Source: CAYLLN01 sp036496265 (GTDB lineage: Bacteria; Planctomycetota; Planctomycetia; Pirellulales; Pirellulaceae). Taken from it: DNA of 52,803 nucleotides. The DNA is taken from contig DASXLL010000045.1 of assembly GCA_036496265.1 (NCBI GenBank), positions 1 to 52,803 of the forward strand. Reading direction: 5' to 3'. The translations under genes were made by a program, and so were the position numbers. Positions 10,017 through 17,111 of this stretch are shown here, in pieces (position 1 is the stretch's first letter; every line of letters starts with the position of its first letter). Below the pieces are notes generated by a model, which worked only from the letters and a program-made list of their open reading frames with translations, searched no databases and was not told the origin of the DNA.

Positions 10017-10841
10017 TTAGTAGGTGGCGGCGAGCTTCGCGGCTTCGGTGGCCAAGCGATTTTCAAACGTGAAGCCAAGCGGAGCGTAGTTCGCTTGGAT
10101 TTGCTCCATGCCTTGCTTGACCATGATGAGGTCGCAGCCGTGACAGATGAATTTGGCGCCGAGGTCGAAGAGCTGTTGCGTGTGTGCGGGGTTGCCGCTG
10201 ACAGTGCCCCAGGCTTTGCCGGCGTTTTTTGCGGCAGCGGCGAGCGTGCGGTAGGCGTCGGAGATAATGGGATTGTCGAATTGATAGGGAATTCCGGCGA
10301 GGACGCTTAAGTCGCCGGGGCCGAGCATGAGCACATCGATGCCGGGGACGCGGGCGATAGCCTCAGCTTGTTCGAGAGACTTGGGCGATTCGAGTTGGAC
10401 AATGAGGAGCGTGTTGTCGTTGGCGGCTTTCAGATACGGAGGCATCGGCATCGAGCAGTAAGGATTGTCGCCGTTGGCGCCATCGACGCCCCGCTCGCCA
10501 TGCGGCGCGAACTTGGCCCAGCGCACGACCTCTGCCGCTTCCTCAGCCGATTCGCAGCGTGGATACATAATTCCTTGCGCTCCAGCTTCGAGCAACCGGC
10601 CCATCCGCATGAATTCGCCTTTGGCCGGGCGGGCAATGATGTCGGACGAGCCAACGCGGGCGGCGCGCATCAGCGCGGCGCCTGTTTCGTCGCTCGTGGA
10701 ATGATGCTCCAGATCGAGCCAAATGCCGTCGAAGCCGAGCAGACTGACGAGCTCATAGACGGTCGCGTCGATGAGATGGCAGCAGGTGATGAGCGCCGGT
10801 TCGTTGCGGAGGAGTTTGGCTTTGACACGACTGAAACGCAC
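10017..10841 (-). CDS. HpcH/HpaI family aldolase (class II, 2-oxo acid aldolase type)
   Basis: A 274-aa TIM-barrel aldolase of the HpcH/HpaI/citrate-lyase-beta superfamily. These enzymes cleave or form 2-keto-3-deoxy acids with a divalent metal. Signature segments are FDGIWLDLEHHS (about 38-49, with the family's catalytic His), the metal-binding Glu in IVQLESPKSLEQ and the metal-binding Asp in MLGPGDLS. The ATG at 10841 is the natural start: MRFSRVKAKLLRNEPAL matches the usual 'n.lk..l..G....g' opening. It is probably in a unit with the PhyH gene (9221-9985). The substrate cannot be inferred. A second, different member of the family lies at 39233-40030. Confidence 0.9.
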   Translation of the reverse strand: MRFSRVKAKLLRNEPALITCCHLIDATVYELVSLLGFDGIWLDLEHHSTSDETGAALMRAARVGSSDIIARPAKGEFMRMGRLLEAGAQGIMYPRCESAEEAAEVVRWAKFAPHGERGVDGANGDNPYCSMPMPPYLKAANDNTLLIVQLESPKSLEQAEAIARVPGIDVLMLGPGDLSVLAGIPYQFDNPIISDAYRTLAAAAKNAGKAWGTVSGNPAHTQQLFDLGAKFICHGCDLIMVKQGMEQIQANYAPLGFTFENRLATEAAKLAATY

Positions 10842-10887
10842 GAATGGTTCCTTGAGTGGCGGTAATCAGTGATCGACTGACGGGGCT

Positions 10888-10911
10888 GGCCGGCGAAGGG
10901 ACTCGCCGGCC
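10888..10911. terminator. GC-rich hairpin (9-bp perfect stem) at the 3' end of the sialidase-like gene
   Basis: GGCCGGCGA (10888-10896), a 6-base loop, then TCGCCGGCC (10903-10911). The stem touches the stop codon of the minus-strand gene ending at 10911. There is no T-run, so it is either a Rho-independent-like block, an mRNA-stabilising hairpin or a short dispersed GC-rich repeat. Confidence 0.45.
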
Positions 10912-12290
10912 TACTTTACGGCAATCTCCAGCGGCCGGCCGTAAGTGTAGCGGCCTTCTTTGCAACGCCAGTGCCCGAAATCATAGACGACAAAGAGGTG
11001 GTTGTCGCGCGGCGTCTCTTCGACGGCCATGTAGTGCGTCGTAAAGATGCCCGACGTGAGTCGCACCACGTGGCTCCAGGTGTCGCCGTGGTCCAGGCTG
11101 AAGGCGAGATAGTTTCCGTTCCAAGGATGTTTGGGAATGGTCCAGCAGGCGCGGGGCGGAATACGCACGCCGAACGCGGCGACCAGAACGCCGCTACGAA
11201 GCTCAATTAGATCGGGATCGACGACGGCGCCGATGTATTCGTTTGGGTTTTCCTCAATGAGCTGGCCGTTACGGCGAAAACCGCGAAACAGATCGGCCCA
11301 GAGCTCCGTGCGATAGACATTTAGATTGGCGAAGACTCGCGGCTGAGCGGGGCTCCAGGTGCGTCCTTCATCGTCGGAAAACGACTCGCGCAGCTCGCGT
11401 CCCGTGCGCATTTGGCAGATCAAGCGCCCGGAATGCGGCCCGTGCGAGACGCGGACGAGCGCCGGCTCGTCATAACCTTCGGTGCCGACCTTCGGGTCAA
11501 CGGCGATGGTGGAAATGAGCTTCCAGTGTCGTCCGCGATTGGTGGAGCGAAGCAACATCACGCGGGTTTTTTTCATCGTGGGCGTGTAGCCCGAGGGCTC
11601 GTTGTCGCCTTCCAGCCAACCGTAGATGGTGGTCAACAGGTCGCCGCCCGGCAGTTCGATAATGCGGCGGTGCAGACGCATGGCGGCATGGGGCCGGCCG
11701 CCGTCGTCGCTGGAGCCGTGGAAATTGGCCCCCGGCATGTCGAACGTCATTTCGAAGGGGCCTTGGAGCGTGCGGTAATCGTCGTTCGACGAATACAACA
11801 GTCCGCGGCCTTCGCCCGGATTTTCGCCGGGAGTGATATAGGTTTCCAAAGCGAGAATGGCGCCATCGCGGAGTTGAACGATGCCACCTTCGATGTTGAC
11901 GCCGTTGTCGCCGGGCTTCAGCGAGAATTCATTCCAGGTTTGGCCGCCATCGCGAGAAACGACCGTTTCCAACGCATAGGGATAGAAAATGCGCTCCTGC
12001 GGAAGAGGCTTTTTCGACAACTGCGATTGCACGACGAGCGTGCCATCCTTCGTGCAGAGCATGGAGGGCTGCAGGCCGTCATCGAGGACCAAACGTTCAT
12101 CGCCGAACGTGACAGTCACGCGTGGATCGCTGACCAGAATTTCGGGCGTGTTGTTCGGAAGAGTTACGGCAGCTTTTTGTTCCTGCGCCGGGATGCCAGT
12201 TGGATCTGGCGGCAACAGACCAGCGGCGGCGAAGGCGAACGCGGCTCGCAGCAGTTGGCGACGAGATAATTCTGCTTTCAAGGCAGCCAT
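10911..12290 (-). CDS. Tat-exported sialidase-fold (BNR/Asp-box) protein
   Basis: The start is the ATG at 12290, preceded by GGGAG. It gives a 459-aa protein that opens with MAALKAELSRRQLLRAAF, a twin-arginine motif (SRRQLLR) followed by the hydrophobic stretch AAFAFAAAGLLPP. An upstream in-frame extension to 12518 lacks coding character and is rejected. Four Asp-box motifs are visible (SRDGGQTW, STNRGRHW, SDDEGRTW, SLDHGDTW), the hallmark of six-bladed sialidase/BNR propellers. Planctomycetes carry many such exported glycosidase-like proteins, often near aldolases. The full sialidase catalytic set (Arg triad, Tyr/Glu) cannot be assigned with confidence by eye, so 'exo-alpha-sialidase' is only a possibility. 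It lies upstream of the aldolase and PhyH genes on the same strand. Confidence 0.82.
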   Translation of the reverse strand: MAALKAELSRRQLLRAAFAFAAAGLLPPDPTGIPAQEQKAAVTLPNNTPEILVSDPRVTVTFGDERLVLDDGLQPSMLCTKDGTLVVQSQLSKKPLPQERIFYPYALETVVSRDGGQTWNEFSLKPGDNGVNIEGGIVQLRDGAILALETYITPGENPGEGRGLLYSSNDDYRTLQGPFEMTFDMPGANFHGSSDDGGRPHAAMRLHRRIIELPGGDLLTTIYGWLEGDNEPSGYTPTMKKTRVMLLRSTNRGRHWKLISTIAVDPKVGTEGYDEPALVRVSHGPHSGRLICQMRTGRELRESFSDDEGRTWSPAQPRVFANLNVYRTELWADLFRGFRRNGQLIEENPNEYIGAVVDPDLIELRSGVLVAAFGVRIPPRACWTIPKHPWNGNYLAFSLDHGDTWSHVVRLTSGIFTTHYMAVEETPRDNHLFVVYDFGHWRCKEGRYTYGRPLEIAVK

Positions 12291-12618
12291 GAACTCTCCC
12301 ACGCGCTGGAAATCGCCCACGATTAACAATATATAACATCGGGTCGCCCGAGTTTTGGCCGGCATCGGACGCGGCACCGGCGCGCACGCCAGCCACACGG
12401 GGGGGGCGCAGCTGCTGCCGGGCATTGACGACTTCCCCCAACCGCAGACGACTTTGCTGCCTGGGTAGAGTCTCTGGCTGGACTGAAAAAGTCTGACGTG
12501 AATTTTGGCAGAATTCACGTGCTAATCGCCTATGCTAGCGCATGGTTGAAAGATTGGCACTTTTTTCATTACCATTGCCAGGGGTGCGGTCCGCGCTCCC
12601 GACATAAAGGCGGCGACC
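12291..12618. other. Divergent intergenic region (328 bases)
   Basis: This is the shared upstream region of the Tat-exported sialidase-like gene (minus) and the ACP-fused synthase (plus). It holds a run of eight G (about 12400-12407), a perfect 9-bp palindromic pair at 12496-12520, and a TATGCT hexamer at 12531. No convincing ORF is seen. Confidence 0.5.
12496..12520. promoter_or_regulatory. Operator-like perfect inverted repeat ACGTGAATT-N7-AATTCACGT
   Basis: Two 9-bp arms (12496-12504 and 12512-12520) are perfect inverted repeats with a 7-base spacer TTGGCAG. This size and symmetry are typical of a dimeric transcription factor site. It lies about 100 bases upstream of the ACP-fused synthase and 205 bases upstream of the divergent gene. 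The spacer overlaps a -35-like TTGGCA, and TATGCT lies 20 bases downstream, slightly too far for a textbook promoter. No regulator gene is adjacent. Confidence 0.45.
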
Positions 12619-14214
12619 ATGCCTCCCAGTTCCGCTCGGGCCTTTGAGACAGCAAGTTTTCCCGCTGAAACGGCAAGCCCAACGCGGGCCTTGATCAAAC
12701 AGAAGATCATTGCGTTTCTGCGCGAAGAACCAGAACTTGCCGTCGATGATATCGATGATCTTGACGATCACGCGCCGCTGTCGCAGCTCGGCATTGACTC
12801 GCTGGGTATTGCCTCGATCCACTGTGAATTGGAGCGGGTGACTGGCAAGCGGGCAAATCCGGACGCCATCTATGCCCTGGATACGATTGCCGAGCTCGCA
12901 GGCTATTTAGATGGCCTTCCCCTTGCCGCTCAGGCAACGAATTGCACCAGCGTAACAAAATGCGCCGGCGCGACCACGGCGGCATTCATCGCGCATTCCG
13001 ACAAGCAAGAACTGCCTGTGGATCGCGACCGCCTGCTGGATCACTATCGACTGTTGAACGGGCGAGTGCAGTCTTTGAAGGACGAGGGAAGCTATTTTTT
13101 TGAGCCGGTGATCTCCGAGCATGACGGCGCGTGGGTCGTAGTTGACGGCCAGCGGATGCTCATGCTGTCGTCGTATGAATATCTGGGACTGCTTGGCCAT
13201 CCGCATTTGAAGCGGGCAGCCATCGCCGCCGTGGAAAAATTCGGCACGGGGCATCATGGCGTCCGCTTATTGGCGGGAACGACGACTCTGCATTGCCAGT
13301 TAGAAAAGAGATTAGCCCGCTGGATGCGCGCCGAAGCCGCGATTGTGTATAGCAGCGGCTTTATGGCCAATTTAGCCACGATTTCGGCGCTCGTCGATTT
13401 CAATTGCTGCGTCATCGGCGACGCGTGGAATCATGCCAGCATCGTGGACGGCTGCCGGGCGTCGGGAGCGGAATTCCTGGCTTTTGATCACAATGACATG
13501 CGGTCGCTGCGCGACAAGCTCAAGCAGGCCGGCGGCAGACGGACTTTGGTCGTAGTGGACGCTGTGTTCAGCATGGACGGCGATATTGTCAATCTGCCAG
13601 ACGTCGTCGAGTTGTGCCGGCGCCACAACGCCTTGTTAATGGTGGATGAAGCGCACAGCTTGGGCGTGCTCGGCAGTACAGGCCACGGCATTCAGGAGCA
13701 CTTCGACTTGCCCAACGACGCCATTGATATCAAGATGGGCACGCTTTCGAAGACACTTGCTAGTTGCGGCGGCTTCATAGCGGGGCGAGAGGAACTCGTC
13801 ACCTTCCTGAAGCATCATGCCCGCGGCTACATTTTCAGCGGCGCTTTGCCAACGGCGTCAACCGCGACAGCAAACGCCGCTCTGGAAGTCATTGAACGCG
13901 AGCCGGAATTAGTCGCCAGGCTGCACGCCAACGTCGAATACTACATGCGAGGTCTCAAGACTTTGGGCTTTGACACTGGCAAAACCGAAACGGCGATCGT
14001 TCCCATCATGACCAGGAATGAACCGCTAACGCTGAAAATGACCCAGCTCTGCCGAGCGGCAGGCTTGTTTGTGGTGCCGGTTGCGTTCCCAGCGGTTCCG
14101 CTGAATGCGCCGCGATTGAGAACGTGCGTTTCCTCGCTGCACAGCCAGCCGGAGCTGGATTTTGCACTGCGCGTCCTCGCCGGAGCGGGGCGGGAGACGG
14201 GGCTGATTGAGTAG
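12619..14214 (+). CDS. Acyl carrier protein fused to PLP-dependent alpha-oxoamine synthase (serine palmitoyltransferase-like)
   Basis: A 531-aa fusion. Residues about 22-100 are an acyl carrier domain with the phosphopantetheine site GIDSLGIAS (Ser61) and its acidic helix. Residues about 135-525 are an alpha-oxoamine synthase of the KBL/AONS/SPT family: GTGHHGVRLLAGTTTLH (209-225), NHAS (H272, which would stack on PLP), VDEAHSLGVLG (D343, H346) and TLSKTLASCGG (K378, the Schiff-base lysine). These enzymes condense an amino acid with an acyl thioester. The fused carrier suggests the acyl chain is delivered as acyl-ACP, as in bacterial serine palmitoyltransferase systems that use a dedicated ACP. 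bioF (pimeloyl donor) is less likely: no other biotin gene is nearby and bioF is not normally fused to an ACP. The acyltransferase 65 bases downstream supports a lipid role. Cytoplasmic; ATG with AAAGG upstream. Confidence 0.85.
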   Translation: MPPSSARAFETASFPAETASPTRALIKQKIIAFLREEPELAVDDIDDLDDHAPLSQLGIDSLGIASIHCELERVTGKRANPDAIYALDTIAELAGYLDGLPLAAQATNCTSVTKCAGATTAAFIAHSDKQELPVDRDRLLDHYRLLNGRVQSLKDEGSYFFEPVISEHDGAWVVVDGQRMLMLSSYEYLGLLGHPHLKRAAIAAVEKFGTGHHGVRLLAGTTTLHCQLEKRLARWMRAEAAIVYSSGFMANLATISALVDFNCCVIGDAWNHASIVDGCRASGAEFLAFDHNDMRSLRDKLKQAGGRRTLVVVDAVFSMDGDIVNLPDVVELCRRHNALLMVDEAHSLGVLGSTGHGIQEHFDLPNDAIDIKMGTLSKTLASCGGFIAGREELVTFLKHHARGYIFSGALPTASTATANAALEVIEREPELVARLHANVEYYMRGLKTLGFDTGKTETAIVPIMTRNEPLTLKMTQLCRAAGLFVVPVAFPAVPLNAPRLRTCVSSLHSQPELDFALRVLAGAGRETGLIE

Positions 14215-14279
14215 CAGGCAAGCCAGGCGACGCGAAAAAGGCAACACGGAAAGGCAACACAGAAGAGGCATCCCGCGCA

Positions 14280-15404
14280 ATGAGCTCTCTGCTGGTGGAA
14301 CCGGTTCGCACGTGGTGGCAGCGTCGGCAGTTCGTTCGGCTACCGTGGAACATTTATCGGGGCGATCCGCACTGGATTCCGCCGCTGCTTGGCAATCAGA
14401 ATGAGATGCTCAACTACACGCATAGCCCCTTCTATGATGATGCCGAGATCCAAACGTTTCTAGCCAAGCGAAACGGCGCTGTCGTTGGCCGCATCGCCGC
14501 GATCATCAATCACGCTCACAACCGCCGTTTCCAGGAGCAGCGTGGCTTTTTTGGCTTTTTCGAATGCGAAGACGACCAGCAAACGGCAGTCGCGATGTTT
14601 GACGCCGTAAAACAGTGGCTCCGCGAGCGCCAGATGTCAGCCGTTCGAGGTCCGGTCAATCCATCCATGAACCACGAATGCGGGCTGCTCGTGGATGGAT
14701 TCGATGCTTCGCCAACCTTCATGAATACCTATAATCCGCGCTATTACTCTGCGCTCGTCGAAGGCTGCGGATTCCACAAGGCGCAAGACCAGTATGCGCT
14801 GCATCTGCGGTCCAGCGACCTGGCGGAGGTGGTTGCGAAACGGGCGGATTTCGTGCGCCAATGCCAAGAGCGGCTGAACGTGAAATTGCGACCGCTGGAT
14901 ATGCGCAACTTCAAGGCCGACGTCCGCCTGTTTATGGAAACGTTCAACCGGGCGTATCAAAAGGTATGGGGATTCGTGCCGCTCTCGTCTGCGGAGATGG
15001 ATCATTTGGCCAAAGGTTTCAAAGCGCTAATTACGCCTGACCTGACGACAATCGCCGAAGTGAATGGCCAGGCGGTGGCAGCCTTGTTGCCTCTGCTGGA
15101 TTACAATCCGCGCATCAAGGCCATCAACGGACGCCTCTTCCCGTTCGGTTTCATCCGTCTGCTGGCCAACCGCCGGGCAATCAAGCAAATTCGCGTCATC
15201 AGTGCCCAAGTCGTGCCCGAATTTCAGCGCCAGGGTCTGGGGCCAATCCTGATCACGCAGCTGCTGGCTGCTATTCAAGCGCGGGGTATCGAAGACGTGG
15301 AATTCTCAACCGTGATTGAGAGCAATCAGCTTTCCTATACCACGCTGCGGCGAATCGGGGCCAAGATTACGAAGACTTACCGCATTTACGACTCGGAATT
15401 GTAG
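14280..15404 (+). CDS. GNAT-superfamily acyltransferase, candidate bacterial ceramide synthase
   Basis: A 374-aa protein, twice the size of a simple GNAT, beginning with FVRLPWNIYRGDPHWIPPLL (19-37). This matches my recollection of the N-terminal signature of the long GNAT family that includes bacterial ceramide synthase (bCerS). An acetyl/acyl-CoA-binding motif A, VVPEFQRQGLG (311-321), lies near the C-terminus. NPSMNHECGLLVDGFD (127-142) and a conserved SYTTLRRIGAKI-type end are also seen. Bacterial ceramide synthases N-acylate a sphingoid base, and here the gene follows the ACP-SPT fusion by 65 bases on the same strand. That pairing is the basis for the lipid inference; the family also has members of unknown function. 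The spacer holds two copies of AAAGGCAACAC (about 14238-14260). An AGAGG lies about 10 bases before the ATG. Confidence 0.72.
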   Translation: MSSLLVEPVRTWWQRRQFVRLPWNIYRGDPHWIPPLLGNQNEMLNYTHSPFYDDAEIQTFLAKRNGAVVGRIAAIINHAHNRRFQEQRGFFGFFECEDDQQTAVAMFDAVKQWLRERQMSAVRGPVNPSMNHECGLLVDGFDASPTFMNTYNPRYYSALVEGCGFHKAQDQYALHLRSSDLAEVVAKRADFVRQCQERLNVKLRPLDMRNFKADVRLFMETFNRAYQKVWGFVPLSSAEMDHLAKGFKALITPDLTTIAEVNGQAVAALLPLLDYNPRIKAINGRLFPFGFIRLLANRRAIKQIRVISAQVVPEFQRQGLGPILITQLLAAIQARGIEDVEFSTVIESNQLSYTTLRRIGAKITKTYRIYDSEL

Positions 15405-15487
15405 TCGCAGCTTGTGACCATCCGGTTTCGAAATCGGCCGCTGTATGGCAAAATTGGGTCCTTGCTTTTTCAATTGGAGAAAACGGA

Positions 15488-16105
15488 TTGACTGGAACAT
15501 CGACCATTTTGCAGGACCCCAAAGCCGCGATGCGACGGGCGGCCTACGACGCCCGCAACGCTCAAGAGGACAAGGACCGCGTGAGCCAGGCGGCAGTTGA
15601 GAACGTCGTTCAACTGCCCGAGTATCGGGCGGCAAACACCGTTCTGTGGTATCTCGACTGTCGGTCAGAGCTGCGAACGCGACAGGTGTTGCCTCAAGTC
15701 CTCGCATCAGCCAAGACCATCGTCGTGCCGTATTGCACCGTCGATGAGGCCGGAGCGAATAAGCTCGGCTTGTGGCGGCTGGAAAGCATGGATGAGCTAA
15801 TTGTTGGCAAATGGAAAATTTTGGAGCCGCCGCGCGAGCGATGGGGAATGGAGGGGAAGGAAGTTGAGCCGCGCGAGCTTGATCTGGTGATCGTGCCCGG
15901 TGTCGGTTTCAGCCGCCAGGGCGGGCGGATGGGGAACGGCCAGGGCTACTACGACAGGCTGCTCGCCACCGTGCGTCCCGATTGCCAGTTGATTGGGCTG
16001 TGTTACGAATGTCAATTGTTTGACGAGCTCGTCGTCAGCCCGCACGACGTGTTCATGGACAAAGTCGTCACAGAGAGCACCGTGTACGACGGCCAGGGGC
16101 GTTGA
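15488..16105 (+). CDS. fau: 5-formyltetrahydrofolate cyclo-ligase
   Basis: A 205-aa enzyme that converts 5-formyl-THF to 5,10-methenyl-THF with ATP, recovering the inactive folate. Family signatures are visible: the N-terminal basic helix MRRAAYDARN, a central strand TIVVPYC, and the C-terminal nucleotide/folate motif GRMGNGQGYYDRLL (about 146-159), followed by IGLCYECQ and the 'P.s.hD..m..vvTE' tail. The start is TTG at 15488, with GGAG 9-12 bases upstream; the next in-frame ATG (about 15530) would remove the start of the first helix. Cytoplasmic. It lies 34 bases upstream of the formylmethanofuran:H4MPT formyltransferase, so two one-carbon enzymes for different pterin carriers may share a transcript. 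Confidence 0.93.
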   Translation: MTGTSTILQDPKAAMRRAAYDARNAQEDKDRVSQAAVENVVQLPEYRAANTVLWYLDCRSELRTRQVLPQVLASAKTIVVPYCTVDEAGANKLGLWRLESMDELIVGKWKILEPPRERWGMEGKEVEPRELDLVIVPGVGFSRQGGRMGNGQGYYDRLLATVRPDCQLIGLCYECQLFDELVVSPHDVFMDKVVTESTVYDGQGR

Positions 16106-16139
16106 TTCACCGGCTCCATCGTTCGCGATCAGAATTTCC

Positions 16140-17072
16140 ATGCCCGCGGTCATCGACGATACCTACGCCGAAGCGTTTCGCAGCGTTTACGTCGAGTTTT
16201 TGATCACGGCCCGCGATCGGCGGTGGGTTCAACATGCCGCGGCTGCCGCCACTGGGAACGGTTCGAGCACGATTCTCTGCGACTGCGAAGCCGGCGTGGA
16301 TCGGTTTGTAGGGCCAGGTGGCGACCAGTCCTTTGAAACGCCCGACGGACGGCCGGGCGCCATTGTGCAGCTGCACATGCCGCGGTTTCGCAAGGATCGC
16401 GTGCCGGCGCTCGAGCGAGCGGCACTCGTTCGCATCAGCCAGAATGTGCTGACTTGCCCCACCGCGGCTTGTTTCAATTTGATCGATTCGACGGACTATT
16501 TTCGCATGGGCCGAAAGATTGCTTATTTTGGCGACGGTTTTCAAAAACGAATCGAGCGTTTCGGCCGCAAAATGTGGTGGATTCCAACGCTCGGCGGAGA
16601 ATTTGTGCTCGATCGGCGATTGGGATATTCCGACGGGCTGATGGGCGGCAACTTGTGGTTTTTTGGCGCCACCGAGGATGCCGCACTGGCCGCAGCCGAG
16701 GCCGGCGTCGCGGCGGTGCATGACTGCCCCGGCGTGATCATGCCGTTTCCGGGCGGCATTGCGGGAAGCGGTTCCAAGGCCGGCAGCAAATACAAGTTTG
16801 CCTTCGCGAGCACCTATGAAAAATACTGCCCGCGGTTAGTTTTCGATCCGAAAGCTGACAGTGCCCTGCCTGAAAATGTCCGGTCGGTGATGGAGATTAT
16901 TATCAATGGGCGCGATTTGGCGTCGATCATCCGCGCGACGCAAGCCGCGATCGCCGCTACAGTGAATACTCCGGGGCTGCTCAAGATTTCCGCGGGCAAC
17001 TATGGCGGACGGCTGGGCAAGAGCTTTATTTACCTGCATCCTGACAAGCAACCGACGGCGTTGACAGCTTAA
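16140..17072 (+). CDS. ftr: Formylmethanofuran--tetrahydromethanopterin N-formyltransferase
   Basis: A 310-aa enzyme (family length about 297-311) that moves the formyl group between methanofuran and tetrahydromethanopterin. In methylotrophs this is the FhcD subunit of the Fhc complex. Recognisable segments are IDDTYAEAF at the N-terminus, CPTAACFNL, FFGDGFQ-like YFGDGFQKR, GGEFVLDR, GGNLWFFGAT, MPFPGGIAGSGSKAGSKYKF and the end SAGNYGGRLGKSFIYLH. The ATG at 16140 was chosen because MPAVIDDTYAEAF matches the family start; longer upstream extension reads through the cyclo-ligase in another frame. Planctomycetes are known to carry H4MPT-linked C1 genes scattered in the genome; the other fhc genes are not in this window. 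Cytoplasmic. Confidence 0.95.
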   Translation: MPAVIDDTYAEAFRSVYVEFLITARDRRWVQHAAAAATGNGSSTILCDCEAGVDRFVGPGGDQSFETPDGRPGAIVQLHMPRFRKDRVPALERAALVRISQNVLTCPTAACFNLIDSTDYFRMGRKIAYFGDGFQKRIERFGRKMWWIPTLGGEFVLDRRLGYSDGLMGGNLWFFGATEDAALAAAEAGVAAVHDCPGVIMPFPGGIAGSGSKAGSKYKFAFASTYEKYCPRLVFDPKADSALPENVRSVMEIIINGRDLASIIRATQAAIAATVNTPGLLKISAGNYGGRLGKSFIYLHPDKQPTALTA

Positions 17073-17111
17073 TTCGTGCCGCTTGCCGACTATTTTCGAT
17101 TGTTGATCACC

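Noticed and set aside
11412..12269. 285-codon plus-strand frame opposite the Tat-exported protein
   Set aside because: Antisense shadow; the minus-strand protein has Asp-boxes and a Tat signal.
12505..12536. Promoter TTGGCA ... TATGCT before the ACP-synthase gene
   Set aside because: The spacer is 20 bases, longer than the usual 16-18, so I record only the palindrome.
12619..14214. Reading the synthase as bioF (biotin)
   Set aside because: The fused carrier domain and the downstream ceramide-synthase-like gene fit a lipid role better; no other bio gene is in the window.
14237..14260. Direct repeat AAAGGCAACAC x2 before the GNAT gene
   Set aside because: Too short and degenerate to call a functional element.
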